From Rhizobium rosettiformans W3 (lineage in GTDB: Bacteria > Pseudomonadota > Alphaproteobacteria > Rhizobiales > Rhizobiaceae): a DNA stretch of 64,000 nucleotides. The stretch is taken from NCBI RefSeq assembly GCF_004912135.1, contig NZ_STGU01000006.1, positions 62,001-126,000 on the forward strand, given 5' to 3'. Made by a program: the position numbers and the translations under genes. How positions within the stretch are numbered: position 1 is the stretch's first letter; every line of letters starts with the position of its first letter. This document shows, in pieces, positions 1 to 9,966 of the stretch. Below the pieces are notes generated by a model. That model was given only the letters and a program-made list of their open reading frames with translations, ran no database searches and was not told the origin of the DNA.

Positions 1-407
1 CCCCGACCACGCCGGCAAATGATGTCTCCGATCCGGATCCGAAGGCCATCTATACCGCTCTCGTCGAAGCGCTGGCGAAATACGACCTGGCCTTCGTGCA
101 CGTCATCGAAGGCGCAACCGGCGGCCCGCGTGACGTCCTGCCCTTCGACTGGAAGGCGCTGAAGGCGGCCTACCGCGATGCCGGCGGCAAGGGTGCATGG
201 ATTGCCAATAACGGCTACAACCGCGCATCCGCGATCGAGGCCGTCGAGAGCGGCTATGCCGATCTCGTCGCTTTCGGCCGCCCCTTCATCGCCAACCCCG
301 ACCTCGTCCGTCGCTTGAAGGAAGATGCAGCCCTCAATCCGCTCGACCAGGCCACGCTTTATGGCGGCGGTGCGGAAGGCTACACGACCTATCCGGCCCT
401 GGCCTGA
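1..407 (+). CDS. Old Yellow Enzyme family alkene reductase, C-terminal part
   Basis: The reading frame is open from the window edge (frame starts at base 3), so only about the last 134 residues are present. They match the C-terminal half of FMN-dependent OYE/NemA-type reductases, which reduce activated C=C bonds with NAD(P)H. Visible family features are the TPANDVSDPDP stretch, the HVIEG strand, the NNGY motif and the phosphate-binding segment ending in AFGRPFIANPDLV. A terminator hairpin follows directly. The specific substrate cannot be told. Confidence 0.85.
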   Translation, partial: PTTPANDVSDPDPKAIYTALVEALAKYDLAFVHVIEGATGGPRDVLPFDWKALKAAYRDAGGKGAWIANNGYNRASAIEAVESGYADLVAFGRPFIANPDLVRRLKEDAALNPLDQATLYGGGAEGYTTYPALA

Positions 408-424
408 TACATCCTGATACCATC

Positions 425-452
425 AAGGGCTCCCGGAAACGGGGGCCCTTTT
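425..452. terminator. Rho-independent terminator between convergent genes
   Basis: AAGGGC (425-430) pairs with GCCCTT (445-450), with an inner CCCG/CGGG stem closed by a GAAA loop and followed by T residues. It lies between the OYE gene on + and the DUF6220-like gene on -, so it can serve the + strand transcript and perhaps both. Confidence 0.7.
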
Positions 453-470
453 CTTCGTCCGCCTCGCAAC

Positions 471-854
471 TCACCCCCAGGCGCGAGCAAGCCGGCTGGC
501 GAGCAGGAACGCCACGGTAGCCATGGCAAGGCCGTTCACCGGATGCAGAGCCCCGAGCAAGGGCAGCGCGTCTGCAAGAGCCGCCAGCATCACCTGCAGC
601 AGATATCCCGCCAGCAACAAGGACGCGAACCGGCGATAGGGCAGAAGCGCGCCCTGGAAGGAGATGGCGAAGGCGAGCAGGATCGGCAGCGCAAGGGCTC
701 CGCCCGTGGCAGCATGCGCCTCCCAGCCGACGCCCCCGCCGAAAACGATCAGCCCCGCCAAAAAGAACTGCAGCGCGATACCGCTGATGATGAGCCACAC
801 CAGCCCCCTGAACAGGACCAGCCAACCTCTTGTGGCAACCACAGTATTGTTCAT
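471..854 (-). CDS. Small four-helix membrane protein, DUF6220-like
   Basis: This 127-residue protein has four hydrophobic segments (about residues 14-35, 45-63, 75-92 and 98-115) and no catalytic motif; it resembles the DUF6220 family, whose function is unknown. The ATG at 854 is preferred to the longer in-frame start because it forms an ATGA overlap with the stop of the upstream SDR gene. That arrangement implies translational coupling and a shared role with the oxidoreductase. The family assignment is by general resemblance only. Confidence 0.65.
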   Translation of the reverse strand: MNNTVVATRGWLVLFRGLVWLIISGIALQFFLAGLIVFGGGVGWEAHAATGGALALPILLAFAISFQGALLPYRRFASLLLAGYLLQVMLAALADALPLLGALHPVNGLAMATVAFLLASRLARAWG

Positions 855-1885
855 CGGCTGACTCCTTGCGAAAGCGGGACGGGCTCCGCAGCGGCAGCCG
901 AATGGCCCGACAGGCAACCAAGGCTTCTCAGTGTCGTCTGTACCGCAATATCGATTGGGGTATGCGGTTCCTCCCCGAGAAACGCCACGAGGCGGCTATT
1001 GTCGAGCCGGATTGTCTCCCGCCACAGATAGCGCATCTCATGCAACTCCTTGAGAAACGGCACGAAGGGGCGCGCAAGACCGGCAAGCGTCCAGGGAAAG
1101 CCGAGCGTAAAGATCTCAGGGCGTCCGACTGCCCGGCCGATGCCCTCAGCCATCCGGACGCCATCATGGTCGAAGAAGCCGTTCATGTGAAAGCGCGCAA
1201 AGCGTGGCAAGGCGTGCGCAGTGTCGAGCAGACGCATGAAGGTCTCGGCCACATCGGGTAGATAGGCCCAGGCATGACCGACGCCCCGTCGCCCGGGATT
1301 GAGGACAAAACGCACAGGCTTGCCGGGTTGCACCATGGCCTGGGCGAACCAGTTGTTGCCGGCATCGGGCCCGAAAAAGTCCCCTGCCCTCAGGATAATG
1401 ACGGGCACACCCTCGTCGGCTGCCTGCTCCAGCCGGTGCTCGAGTTCGACGCGGATCCGCCCCTTGACCGTCTGCGGCCGCTGCGGGCTGTCCTCCGAAA
1501 GCAGCGGGAAAGTCTCTGGGCCGAAATTGTAGATCGTGCCCGGCATCAGGATGCGCGCACCGACGACTTTCGCGGCAGCGATCGTGTTGTCGATCATCGG
1601 CAGCACAAGCTCGCCCCAGTTCTGGTAGCCGGGCGGATTGACGGCATGCACGATGACGCTCGCGCCTTGAGCCGCAGCAAGAACGTCCGCGGCGCACATG
1701 GCATCACCACCCACCCATTCATACGCGGGATGCGTGGATGACTGCGGCTTGGGGCGACGGTGTATGGCCCGCACGCGGTAGCCGCGCTTGAGCAAAGCCT
1801 TGGCGAGTGCGCCGCCCACGCCGCCGGTGGCACCCAAAACCAGCGCGAGGGGTGGCTGTAACGAGATCTGCGAAATGTCTGTCAT
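851..1885 (-). CDS. NAD(P)-dependent SDR/epimerase-like oxidoreductase, atypical active site
   Basis: This 344-residue protein opens with a Rossmann fold carrying GATGGVGG near residue 19 and an arginine-rich second strand (AIHRRP), which suggests NADP preference. The overall pattern is extended/atypical SDR (NAD-dependent epimerase family). The expected YxxxK pair appears to be replaced by a KGRIR segment, so it may be an atypical reductase or a cofactor-binding sensor. The start at 1885 is chosen over the upstream in-frame ATG because the Rossmann motif then sits at the usual distance. It is divergent from the LysR gene and overlaps the next gene by ATGA. Confidence 0.75.
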   Translation of the reverse strand: MTDISQISLQPPLALVLGATGGVGGALAKALLKRGYRVRAIHRRPKPQSSTHPAYEWVGGDAMCAADVLAAAQGASVIVHAVNPPGYQNWGELVLPMIDNTIAAAKVVGARILMPGTIYNFGPETFPLLSEDSPQRPQTVKGRIRVELEHRLEQAADEGVPVIILRAGDFFGPDAGNNWFAQAMVQPGKPVRFVLNPGRRGVGHAWAYLPDVAETFMRLLDTAHALPRFARFHMNGFFDHDGVRMAEGIGRAVGRPEIFTLGFPWTLAGLARPFVPFLKELHEMRYLWRETIRLDNSRLVAFLGEEPHTPIDIAVQTTLRSLGCLSGHSAAAAEPVPLSQGVSR

Positions 1886-1965
1886 GGTCGTCTCCAATCT
1901 GTGAACTGGAAACAGCTTCCCACGGACCTCAAGCATGCGAAATTGCCAGAAGGTGCAGAATAGAT

Positions 1966-1979
1966 ATACATAAATGTAT
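1966..1979. promoter_or_regulatory. Perfect inverted repeat over the lysR start codon
   Basis: ATACAT-AA-ATGTAT forms a perfect 6-bp-arm palindrome whose right arm includes the first two bases of the LysR start codon. LysR proteins often bind T-N11-A palindromes in the divergent promoter and repress their own gene, so this is a plausible autoregulatory operator for the SDR/LysR pair. Confidence 0.45.
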
Positions 1980-2946
1980 GACCATCGATCAGATCAGCTG
2001 GGACCACTACAGAACCTTCCTCGCCGTCCTCGAAACGGGCTCTCTGTCTGCGGCTGCTCGCGACCTCGGGCTGACGCAGCCGACGGCCGGCCGGCATGTA
2101 GAAGCACTGGAGCGGGCCTTCGGCGCGCCGCTTTTCCTGCGCACGCCCCAGGGGCTGCTTCCAACCGAGAAGGCGCTCGCGATGAAAGGACATGTGCGGA
2201 GCATGTCCGCGATGTCGGCAGCGCTTGAACGCATTGCCTCGGGCGACATGGAAGATGTGCGTGGCACCGTGCGGATTAGCGCCAGCGAGGTGATCGCGGT
2301 CGAGGTCCTTCCGCCCATCCTGGCGGGGCTGCAGGAGGAGCATCCGGGGCTTGAGATCGAACTCTCGGCCTCGGACGCTGTCGAGGACCTCCTGCAGCAG
2401 GAGGCCGACATCGCGATCCGCATGGTGGCGCCGAGCCAGTCTGCGCTGGTCAGCCGACGCATCGGGAAAATCACCCTCGGCTTCCACGCCCACCGCAGCT
2501 ACCTCGCCCGCCACGGCACGCCTGGCTCCCTGGGAGAATTGGCCGACCACCGGCTGATCGGCTTCGACCGGCAACTTGCCTATATCAGGGAGATCTTGAA
2601 GCGCCGGCCCGATCTCAAAGGCATCGGCTTTGATTTTCGCGCCGACAGCAATCTGGTGCAGCTCGCCGCCATCCGCTCTGGCATCGGCATCGGAATGTGT
2701 CAGCATGCCTTCGCAGCACGCGACCCGGATCTGATCGAAGTCCTTCCCGGCTCGCTGGATATCGCGCTCGAGACCTTCGTCGTCTTCCACGAGACCTTGA
2801 AAACCGTCCCCCGCTTTCGCGCAACCTTTGATGCCCTGGTGACTGGCCTGAGCGAATGGGTGCGGCTTCCCTCGGCGACAAGACCGCAGCGCGACACGCT
2901 GGAATCAGAACGTGAAGACGCGCCGACAACCGACTCTGCGGATTGA
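1978..2946 (+). CDS. LysR-family transcriptional regulator
   Basis: A 322-residue LysR regulator with the N-terminal winged helix-turn-helix at residues 5-65 (the segment FLAVLETGSLSAAARDLGLT is diagnostic) and a C-terminal periplasmic-binding-like effector domain from about residue 90. ATG 1978 gives the normal LysR N-terminus; longer in-frame starts would run into the divergent gene. Divergent placement next to the SDR gene at 851-1885 makes that operon the likely target. The effector is unknown. Confidence 0.9.
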   Translation: MTIDQISWDHYRTFLAVLETGSLSAAARDLGLTQPTAGRHVEALERAFGAPLFLRTPQGLLPTEKALAMKGHVRSMSAMSAALERIASGDMEDVRGTVRISASEVIAVEVLPPILAGLQEEHPGLEIELSASDAVEDLLQQEADIAIRMVAPSQSALVSRRIGKITLGFHAHRSYLARHGTPGSLGELADHRLIGFDRQLAYIREILKRRPDLKGIGFDFRADSNLVQLAAIRSGIGIGMCQHAFAARDPDLIEVLPGSLDIALETFVVFHETLKTVPRFRATFDALVTGLSEWVRLPSATRPQRDTLESEREDAPTTDSAD

Positions 2947-2960
2947 GTTTTTTGCCGGCC

Positions 2961-3230
2961 TCAAGCTTGGGGCCTGTCATCATCTGCGAAGCTGTCGATG
3001 ATCTCGACCTCCGGCCGATCGCCGCCGTCGCTATACTCCTCGCGCCAGCGGCCGCTTTCGTCCTGATAGCTGATGGTCACCGGCTCGTCGCCGACCTGTT
3101 GCTCCTGCATCACGATACGCGCGGCTTCCAGGGCCTGGTCATGGGTCGGGAACGCCTCCGAATAGACGCCGCCGAGCCGATAGGCCCAACCGCCATCATG
3201 AGGAACAATCTCGTAGATGATCTTCACCAT
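2961..3230 (-). CDS. DUF2188-like small protein
   Basis: An 89-residue soluble protein. The N-terminal part (MVKIIYEIVPHDGGWAYRLG, then an ALEAARIVMQEQ helix) has the pattern of DUF2188, a small beta-beta-alpha domain seen in many proteobacteria and sometimes linked to stress. The C-terminus is acidic. A purine-rich AGGAGAAGG ribosome site lies upstream on the minus strand. It converges on the LysR gene with a gap of 14 bases. No function can be assigned. Confidence 0.7.
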   Translation of the reverse strand: MVKIIYEIVPHDGGWAYRLGGVYSEAFPTHDQALEAARIVMQEQQVGDEPVTISYQDESGRWREEYSDGGDRPEVEIIDSFADDDRPQA

Positions 3231-3359
3231 GGCCTTCTCCTCCTAGGCTGCTGCGAGTATTCCATCAAAAGCGGCGGGGTGCAAACCTGCAAGGGTCGCG
3301 ATGGAACAGCACTGCCCTCCCTGCCGTTACGAAAATCTGGTCAGAACAAGGAGAAGCAG

Positions 3360-4490
3360 GTGTCCCGTATCAGGCAAGAGAGACTTCTTCTCATTCCGAT
3401 CATTGCAGCCATCCTGGCCCTCGGCCTGGAACACATGGTTCTGGAGGCTGGGCAGATCGCTTCGCTGATCGGGGCTGCCGGCCTGATCGCGGCCATCGTT
3501 GTCGGCTCCATGCGCGTTGCCCATCACGCCGAACTCCTCGCCCACAAGGTCGGCGATCCCTATGGCACCATGATCCTGACCCTCTCGGCAGTCGCGGTCG
3601 AGGTGCTGATCCTCGCGATCATGATGAACAATGGCGCTTCCCCCACCCTGGTGCGGGACACGATCTATTCGGCCGTCATGCTCGACATCAACGGCATCCT
3701 CGGTCTCGCGGCACTGCTCGGCGGACTGAAGCATGGCGAACAGCCCTATAACGACGACAGCGGCAAGACCTATGGCGTGATGATCCTGACCGCCATGGGG
3801 ATCTCGATGATCGTGCCCGAATTCATCCCCCGCGACCGGTGGCAGTACTACTCCGTCTTCACGATCGGAGCGATGATCGCCCTCTACGCCCTTTTCCTGC
3901 GCATGCAGGTGGGCACGCACAGCTACTTCTTCTCCTATAGCTATCCCAGCCGCCTGCCGGACCAGTCCGCACAGAAGGCACCGCAATCTGTGCCGACGGC
4001 TGAGCCGCAGGCGAAAGCCGAGAAGCACGGGAACGATTCCACGCTCTTCTCGATCGGCGTCATTCTGTTCGGCGTCGTGCTCATTGGCGTGCTGGCCGAG
4101 GTCATGTCGGTTCTGATGGACGCAGGGCTTGAAGGAACGGGTGCCCCGGTGGCCTTGACCGCCATCCTGGTCGCCAGCATCTCTGCGGCGCCGGAAATCC
4201 TGACTGCCTTGCGCGCCGCGCTCAGGAACCGCATGCAGGCCGTGGTCAACATCGCCATGGGCGCATCGCTTTCGACGGTCATTCTGACCGTGCCCGTCAT
4301 GGAAGCGATCGCCCTCTATACGGGCCAGCCCTTCGTCATGGCGATGACCCCGGTCCAGACGACCATGGTTGCCATCACCTTGGTCGCCGCCGCGATCAAT
4401 TTGAACGACGGCGAGACCAATGCCATCGAAGGCATGACCCATTTCGTGCTCTTCGCCACCTTCATCATGCTCGCCTTTCTCGGTCTCTAG
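3360..4490 (+). CDS. chaA: Ca2+/H+ (cation:proton) antiporter, ChaA/y4hA type
   Basis: A 376-residue CaCA-superfamily antiporter with about 11 membrane segments in two homologous halves. Repeat 1 has GTMILTLSAVAVEVLIL with its key Glu; repeat 2 has ISAAPEILTALRAALRNRMQ. A charged cytoplasmic loop (residues about 200-225) separates the halves. The GTG start at 3360 is chosen because AAGGAGAAG lies just upstream; the longer open frame before it has no family resemblance. It resembles the NGR234 y4hA ionic transporter and is predicted to export Ca2+ or Na+/K+ in exchange for protons. Confidence 0.85.
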   Translation: MSRIRQERLLLIPIIAAILALGLEHMVLEAGQIASLIGAAGLIAAIVVGSMRVAHHAELLAHKVGDPYGTMILTLSAVAVEVLILAIMMNNGASPTLVRDTIYSAVMLDINGILGLAALLGGLKHGEQPYNDDSGKTYGVMILTAMGISMIVPEFIPRDRWQYYSVFTIGAMIALYALFLRMQVGTHSYFFSYSYPSRLPDQSAQKAPQSVPTAEPQAKAEKHGNDSTLFSIGVILFGVVLIGVLAEVMSVLMDAGLEGTGAPVALTAILVASISAAPEILTALRAALRNRMQAVVNIAMGASLSTVILTVPVMEAIALYTGQPFVMAMTPVQTTMVAITLVAAAINLNDGETNAIEGMTHFVLFATFIMLAFLGL

Positions 4491-4681
4491 CCGTCCGCGA
4501 CTCGCGGCCGCCTGCGACATTGACGCACGCAGCCGTGAGCATGGGGTCGCGGAACTTTTGAGGAAAACCTCCGTTCCTCCCGCACGGATCGGCCCCCATT
4601 GGGCCTCCCGCCGCATTCTCAACATGATGCGGATGATGATCGCCGCCGCGGGTCACCGGGGGGCCAACTCGGGAGTCGAAC

Positions 4682-5887
4682 GTGAAGAGATTAGATGTGA
4701 TCGACGGCATGCGAGGCTATTTCCTCGTCTTCATGCTGATCAACCACCTGGTGTTCACGGGGGGCCTTTGGCTCGTTGAAATCAACCACCGCAACCTCGC
4801 CTTCGTCGAGGACGCGCAAGGCTTCGTCTTCCTTTCCGGCCTGCTGACGGGCATGGTCTACAGCCGCAAGATGATGAAGGACGGCTATGCCGTTGGCCGT
4901 GACCGCATCTGGTCGCGCGCGCTCGAACTCTACCGCTATGCCATGGCCATCGTTCTGGTGGTCCTGGTGCTGCAGCTCATCCTGCCGGGCGCAGTCGCCG
5001 GCTGGAAGAACTGGCTGGGTGATGTCAGCCTGCTCGATCCAAGCTCGCTCGCACCTATCGCGACCTTCCTTGTCCAGCCGACCTTCATGGATATCCTGCC
5101 GCAATACATCGCCTACATGGTGTTTGCCCCGGTCGTCATCTGGCTCTGCCTGCGCGGCCAGTGGCTTGGTGTTGCCATCGGCTCGCTGCTGATCTGGCTC
5201 GCCGCCCAGCTTGGCCTGCACCGCATCATCACCTATCCCGTCGATGCCTGGCTCGCCGGCGCTCCGGATCAGGAAGGGCTGCGCGTCTCCTTCAATCTGC
5301 TGGGCTGGCAGATCGTCTTCTTCTCAGGCATCATTGCGGGGACCTTGACCTCGATGAAGAAGATCGAGTGGCAGAAGGTCTTCGACCCGAAGCGCACGAC
5401 GCTTGCCTGGACCGCGCTCGCCGTCACCCTCTTCTTCCTGCCGCTGCGCGTCGCAACCGCCCATGGCTTCATGCCGGGCTTCGTGCTGGAGAAATTCGGT
5501 CTGATGGAAGTTCGTGCCGATTTCGGCCCCGTCTACCTGATCAATTTCGCAGCTGTCGCCTATGGCCTCGCCTGGATCCTGATTGCCGGTCCACGGCATG
5601 AAAGCCCTGTCATCCAGAAGATCGCCTCGACCCTGACCAGCCTCTTCACGCTGAACTTCCTGCAGCTGCTGGGCCGCCATTCGCTGCAGATCTATGTCTG
5701 GCACGTGCTGATCGTCTACATGGTCTACTACCTCGACGCCCGCACGCCGGAACTGTCGCAGCTGACCAAGACCATCATCACCATCGGCGCTCTCGGCCTC
5801 CTTGCAGTGCCGGCTCTGTGGCGAGACCGCGAAAAGATCTTCGCCAACACGCCCTATCTGGGGAGCTGGGTGAAGTCACCGGCTTGA
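4682..5887 (+). CDS. opgC: OpgC succinyltransferase for periplasmic/cyclic glucans
   Basis: A 401-residue integral membrane protein with about ten helices, matching OpgC, which adds succinyl groups to osmoregulated periplasmic glucans (cyclic beta-glucans in rhizobia). Family features are the N-terminal RLDVIDGMRGYFLVFMLINH, the FVFLSGLLTGMVYSRK segment and the conserved GRHSLQIYVWHV near residue 335. The start is GTG with a weak ribosome site. It stands alone with its own downstream hairpin. Succinylation makes glucans anionic and helps hypo-osmotic adaptation and host infection. Confidence 0.88.
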   Translation: MKRLDVIDGMRGYFLVFMLINHLVFTGGLWLVEINHRNLAFVEDAQGFVFLSGLLTGMVYSRKMMKDGYAVGRDRIWSRALELYRYAMAIVLVVLVLQLILPGAVAGWKNWLGDVSLLDPSSLAPIATFLVQPTFMDILPQYIAYMVFAPVVIWLCLRGQWLGVAIGSLLIWLAAQLGLHRIITYPVDAWLAGAPDQEGLRVSFNLLGWQIVFFSGIIAGTLTSMKKIEWQKVFDPKRTTLAWTALAVTLFFLPLRVATAHGFMPGFVLEKFGLMEVRADFGPVYLINFAAVAYGLAWILIAGPRHESPVIQKIASTLTSLFTLNFLQLLGRHSLQIYVWHVLIVYMVYYLDARTPELSQLTKTIITIGALGLLAVPALWRDREKIFANTPYLGSWVKSPA

Positions 5888-5911
5888 GAATAAACGAAGG
5901 GGAGCGGGCTT

Positions 5912-5937
5912 ATTGGCCCGCTCTTCTGCTTGGGATC
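5912..5937 (+). terminator. Probable terminator after opgC
   Basis: GAGCGGGC (5912-5919) and GCCCGCTC (5926-5933) form a perfect 8-bp stem with a 6-base loop, 24 bases after the opgC stop. The following T-tract is broken (TTCTGCTT), so termination may be partial. Confidence 0.55.
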
Positions 5938-6052
5938 CTCCGACTCCTCACTGACGGATAAAGCAATCTTGATCGCGCAGACACTGCCGATGCGGGAGCT
6001 TTGAACCACATCACGCGTTGATCGGGTCCAACCATTAGACCAGGAGGAATTG

Positions 6053-7279
6053 ATGAACCGCTTGCCCCACATTCTCGCCGGCACCATGCTGAGCGTCACG
6101 CTCGCCGGCCTGCCCGCCTTCGCTCAGGACGCTGGCAACCCGGTAGAGACGCAGGCCCCCAATGCGCCCAGCCAGGAGCCGGCCTTTGCTGGCCAGACCC
6201 GGGCGCCGCAGCCGGCCGAACCCGTGGAGATCAAGACAGAGGTCGTTGCAGAGGGCCTGCCGCATCTCTGGTCGATGGAGTTCCTGCCCGATGGCCGCAT
6301 GCTGGTCACGGCCAAGCAGGGCGCCATGCATATCATCGGCACGGATGGTGAAGCAGGCCCCGAGATCGCCAATGTCCCCGAAGTCTTCAGCAACGGCCAG
6401 GGCGGTCTTCTCGACGTGGCGCTCGCGCCCGATTACGAGAGCTCGGGCCGGATCTTCTTCTCCTTCGCCGAGCCGCGTGACGACGGCAACGGCACATCCG
6501 TTGCCAGCGCACGCCTTGTCATCGACGATCAGGGCGGCGGCTCCCTCGAAGACGTCAGTGTGATCTTCCGGCAGATGCCGACCTATGACGGCAACAAGCA
6601 CTTCGGCTCCCGCCTCGCCTTCGGCCCGGAAGGCGAGCTTTACGTGACTGTCGGCGAGCGCTCCGACGCCGAACCGCGCGTTCAGGCACAGGACCTGCAG
6701 AGCGGCCTTGGCAAGATCTTCCGCATCAGCCAGACGGGCGAAGCCCTGGAAGGCAACCCGTTCGCCGGTGAAGACGGTGCCCAGCCGGAGATCTGGTCGC
6801 TCGGCCACCGCAACCTCCAGTCCGCCACCATCGACGGCCAGGGCCGTCTATGGACGGTCGAACATGGCCCCAAGGGCGGTGACGAGTTGAACCTGCCGCA
6901 GGCGGGCAAGAACTACGGCTGGCCGGAAGTCACCTATGGTGTCGAATATAGCGGTGAGGAAGTCGGCGACGGCATCACCCAGATGGCCGACACGGAGCAG
7001 CCCGTCTATTACTGGGACCCCGTGATTGCCCCCTCCGGCATGGCCTATTACGACGCCGATGCCATCCCTGAATGGCAGGGCGCCTTCCTCGTCGGCGGTC
7101 TGGTCAGCCAGGGCGTCGTCGTCCTTCACATGGAAAACGACCGCGTCAAGTTCGAGGAACGCATCAACCTCGATGCACGGATCCGCGACGTGAAGGTCGG
7201 TCCCGATGGCGCAGTCTACGCCGTCACCGAGCAGCGCGGCGGCGGCAATTCGACGATCATCAAGCTGACCAAGGCTTGA
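6053..7279 (+). CDS. Secreted PQQ-dependent sugar dehydrogenase (YliI-like), copy 1
   Basis: A 408-residue exported protein: signal peptide ending in AFAQD near residue 25, a low-complexity linker to about residue 60, then a six-bladed beta-propeller of the soluble aldose sugar dehydrogenase family. Diagnostic segments are GLPHLWSMEFLPDGRMLVT, GGLLDVALAPDY, EIWSLGHRNLQSA, the VEHGPKGGDELN catalytic/PQQ region and KNYGWPEVTYG. The ATG at 6053 sits 5 bases after AGGAGG. A paralogue lies at 11426-12568. It would oxidise aldoses in the periplasm and pass electrons to the respiratory chain. Confidence 0.85.
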   Translation: MNRLPHILAGTMLSVTLAGLPAFAQDAGNPVETQAPNAPSQEPAFAGQTRAPQPAEPVEIKTEVVAEGLPHLWSMEFLPDGRMLVTAKQGAMHIIGTDGEAGPEIANVPEVFSNGQGGLLDVALAPDYESSGRIFFSFAEPRDDGNGTSVASARLVIDDQGGGSLEDVSVIFRQMPTYDGNKHFGSRLAFGPEGELYVTVGERSDAEPRVQAQDLQSGLGKIFRISQTGEALEGNPFAGEDGAQPEIWSLGHRNLQSATIDGQGRLWTVEHGPKGGDELNLPQAGKNYGWPEVTYGVEYSGEEVGDGITQMADTEQPVYYWDPVIAPSGMAYYDADAIPEWQGAFLVGGLVSQGVVVLHMENDRVKFEERINLDARIRDVKVGPDGAVYAVTEQRGGGNSTIIKLTKA

Positions 7280-7289
7280 TCACCACATC

Positions 7290-7318
7290 CCGCCCCTGGC
7301 TCGTTCAGTCAGGGGCGG
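7290..7318. other. Strong hairpin overlapping the end of vapC
   Basis: CCGCCCCTG (7290-7298) and CAGGGGCGG (7310-7318) form a perfect 9-bp stem. It lies between the convergent sugar dehydrogenase and the VapC-like gene and covers the vapC stop codon. There is no T-tract on either strand, so it may act as a 3'-end stabiliser or weak terminator. Confidence 0.5.
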
Positions 7319-7698
7319 AATGCCAGGGGATGATCGACCAGGGCACGATCCACCGTGACGAGCTTCAGCCCTTCCACATGACATTGCGCGAGCAGAAGTC
7401 GATCAAACGGATCGCGCGTGGGTGGCTCGGGATGGAGGCTATGCAGGACGTGCGCGACCTGAATATCCAGGATCTCAAGGCCACCCGACCTGACGTTGGC
7501 TGGCATATCCGACAGCGACACACCGACCTCCAGCTTACCTAGCCTGCTTTTGATTGCAATTTCCCAAAGCGTGGCGACGCTTACGAACCCAGCAAATTCA
7601 CCGAGGCGGAAGTAATTGCTAATAGCCGGGTACTGGAGCTCGAAATCGCGCCTTAATAGGGCGAGCAGAATATGAGTATCCAGCAGCAGACGCGGCAC
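7309..7698 (-). CDS. vapC: VapC-like PIN-domain toxin
   Basis: A 129-residue PIN-domain protein expected to be a Mg2+-dependent endoribonuclease toxin. Acidic residues occur at the expected places: LDTHILLALL (first Asp), the ATLWEIAIKSRLGKL segment (Glu), and DPFDRLLLAQ followed by VTVDRAL (last Asps). The GTG start shares one base with the antitoxin stop (TAGTG), a coupling typical of toxin-antitoxin operons. VapC toxins commonly cut initiator tRNA or rRNA; the target here is not inferable. Confidence 0.85.
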   Translation of the reverse strand: MPRLLLDTHILLALLRRDFELQYPAISNYFRLGEFAGFVSVATLWEIAIKSRLGKLEVGVSLSDMPANVRSGGLEILDIQVAHVLHSLHPEPPTRDPFDRLLLAQCHVEGLKLVTVDRALVDHPLAFRP

Positions 7699-7982
7699 TA
7701 GGGAAGCGGCCTGAGGAGAAAGTCTTCAGGAAGAGGATCATCGAAGTCCTCTGCAATATAGGGGACGGCGTCCTCGATACCGATCGACCGGAGGTGGGCC
7801 TGCATGGCCTCCCAATCGACCCCACCCTTCTTCTGCTTCTCTCCCTCGCCCGCCCCCGCATGCGGCACCAGATCCAGAACCGGCTTGCCGTCGCGCGTCA
7901 CAGTCACGACCTCACCCTGCTCGACCGCACGGGCGAGGGCATCCAGATCGCGTGTGGCTTCCTGCAGACTGACAGTCTTCAT
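7698..7982 (-). CDS. Phd/YefM-family antitoxin of the VapC pair
   Basis: A 94-residue antitoxin with the Phd/YefM N-terminal DNA-binding fold: MKTVSLQEATRDLDALARAVEQGEVVTVTRDGKPV. The C-terminal half (residues 45-94) is charged and acidic and would wrap the PIN toxin. The ATG at 7982 starts exactly at the conserved N-terminus. It overlaps vapC by one base and is expected to repress the operon, with toxin as co-repressor. Confidence 0.85.
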   Translation of the reverse strand: MKTVSLQEATRDLDALARAVEQGEVVTVTRDGKPVLDLVPHAGAGEGEKQKKGGVDWEAMQAHLRSIGIEDAVPYIAEDFDDPLPEDFLLRPLP

Positions 7983-8034
7983 GCAGGGAAAGATAACACG
8001 GCGGCGCATCGGTCTCAACAAATCCGAAAATGCG

Positions 8035-8062
8035 AAAAGGGCCCGCCGTTCGGCGAGCCCTT
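8035..8062 (-). terminator. Terminator downstream of aspartate aminotransferase
   Basis: On the minus strand, AAGGGC/GCCCTT outer arms (8037-8042 and 8057-8062) enclose a CGCCG-TT-CGGCG inner stem, followed by a short T run (A residues 8035-8038 on +). It lies 24 bases past the aminotransferase stop. Confidence 0.65.
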
Positions 8063-8086
8063 CCGAGAACCTTAAAAGCTCGGGGC

Positions 8087-9457
<1,371 letters not shown>

Positions 9458-9553
9458 TCACAATTCGGCACAGGCACTGCCACATTTTCGTCGCTCTGCG
9501 GACGCGATCGCAGGGTTTCATGCGGTGCAGTCAACAAGACCTGGGTGACTCAA

Positions 9554-9952
9554 GTGGATTATGATTTTGATGATTTTCCGCCCCCTTCCCGTCGGAACCG
9601 CTCGCTCGCATGGATGGGCGCGGTCAGCGGCTTAGCTTTGGCGCTCTTCATGTTCGGCAGCCCCGGTGCCGCCTCGTCCTCTGCTCCGCAAATTGTAGCG
9701 GCCAGCACGGTCACCCCAATGGCTCAGGCGGATCAGCTGACGACCTCGAGCATCGTGCCTGCCTCCCCCGCGCGGATCGTCGACGTAACGGCAGCACAGG
9801 TGCAGAACTTCCCGCTGCCGCAGAGCGAGCGTCACCTTTTGATCGTCCTTCTCTTCGTCTGCTTCACGGTCATGGCCATCGGCGGCTTCGCGCTGTGGAA
9901 GCGCAATTGGCAGGAAGTCGTGCAGCGCGCACGACCGCATAACGACCTATAA
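9554..9952 (+). CDS. Hypothetical membrane protein with two helices
   Basis: A 132-residue protein not assigned to a known family. The GTG at 9554 begins a short acidic/proline N-terminus, followed by a first hydrophobic helix (about residues 19-36), a Ser/Ala/Thr-rich linker and a second helix (about residues 96-115) ending in a basic tail. The topology suggests two membrane anchors with an extracytoplasmic loop. A shorter ATG start at 9611 region is possible. It lies between the aminotransferase (divergent) and the sulfide:quinone oxidoreductase. Confidence 0.55.
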   Translation: MDYDFDDFPPPSRRNRSLAWMGAVSGLALALFMFGSPGAASSSAPQIVAASTVTPMAQADQLTTSSIVPASPARIVDVTAAQVQNFPLPQSERHLLIVLLFVCFTVMAIGGFALWKRNWQEVVQRARPHNDL

Positions 9953-9966
9953 AATAGTATAGTTGA

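Noticed and set aside
2943..3359. N-terminal extension of the antiporter open frame
   Set aside because: It is antisense to the DUF2188 gene and shows no antiporter resemblance; GTG 3360 with AAGGAGAAG is the better start.
7290..7318. 9-bp hairpin considered as a terminator
   Set aside because: No T-tract on either strand; kept only as a hairpin.
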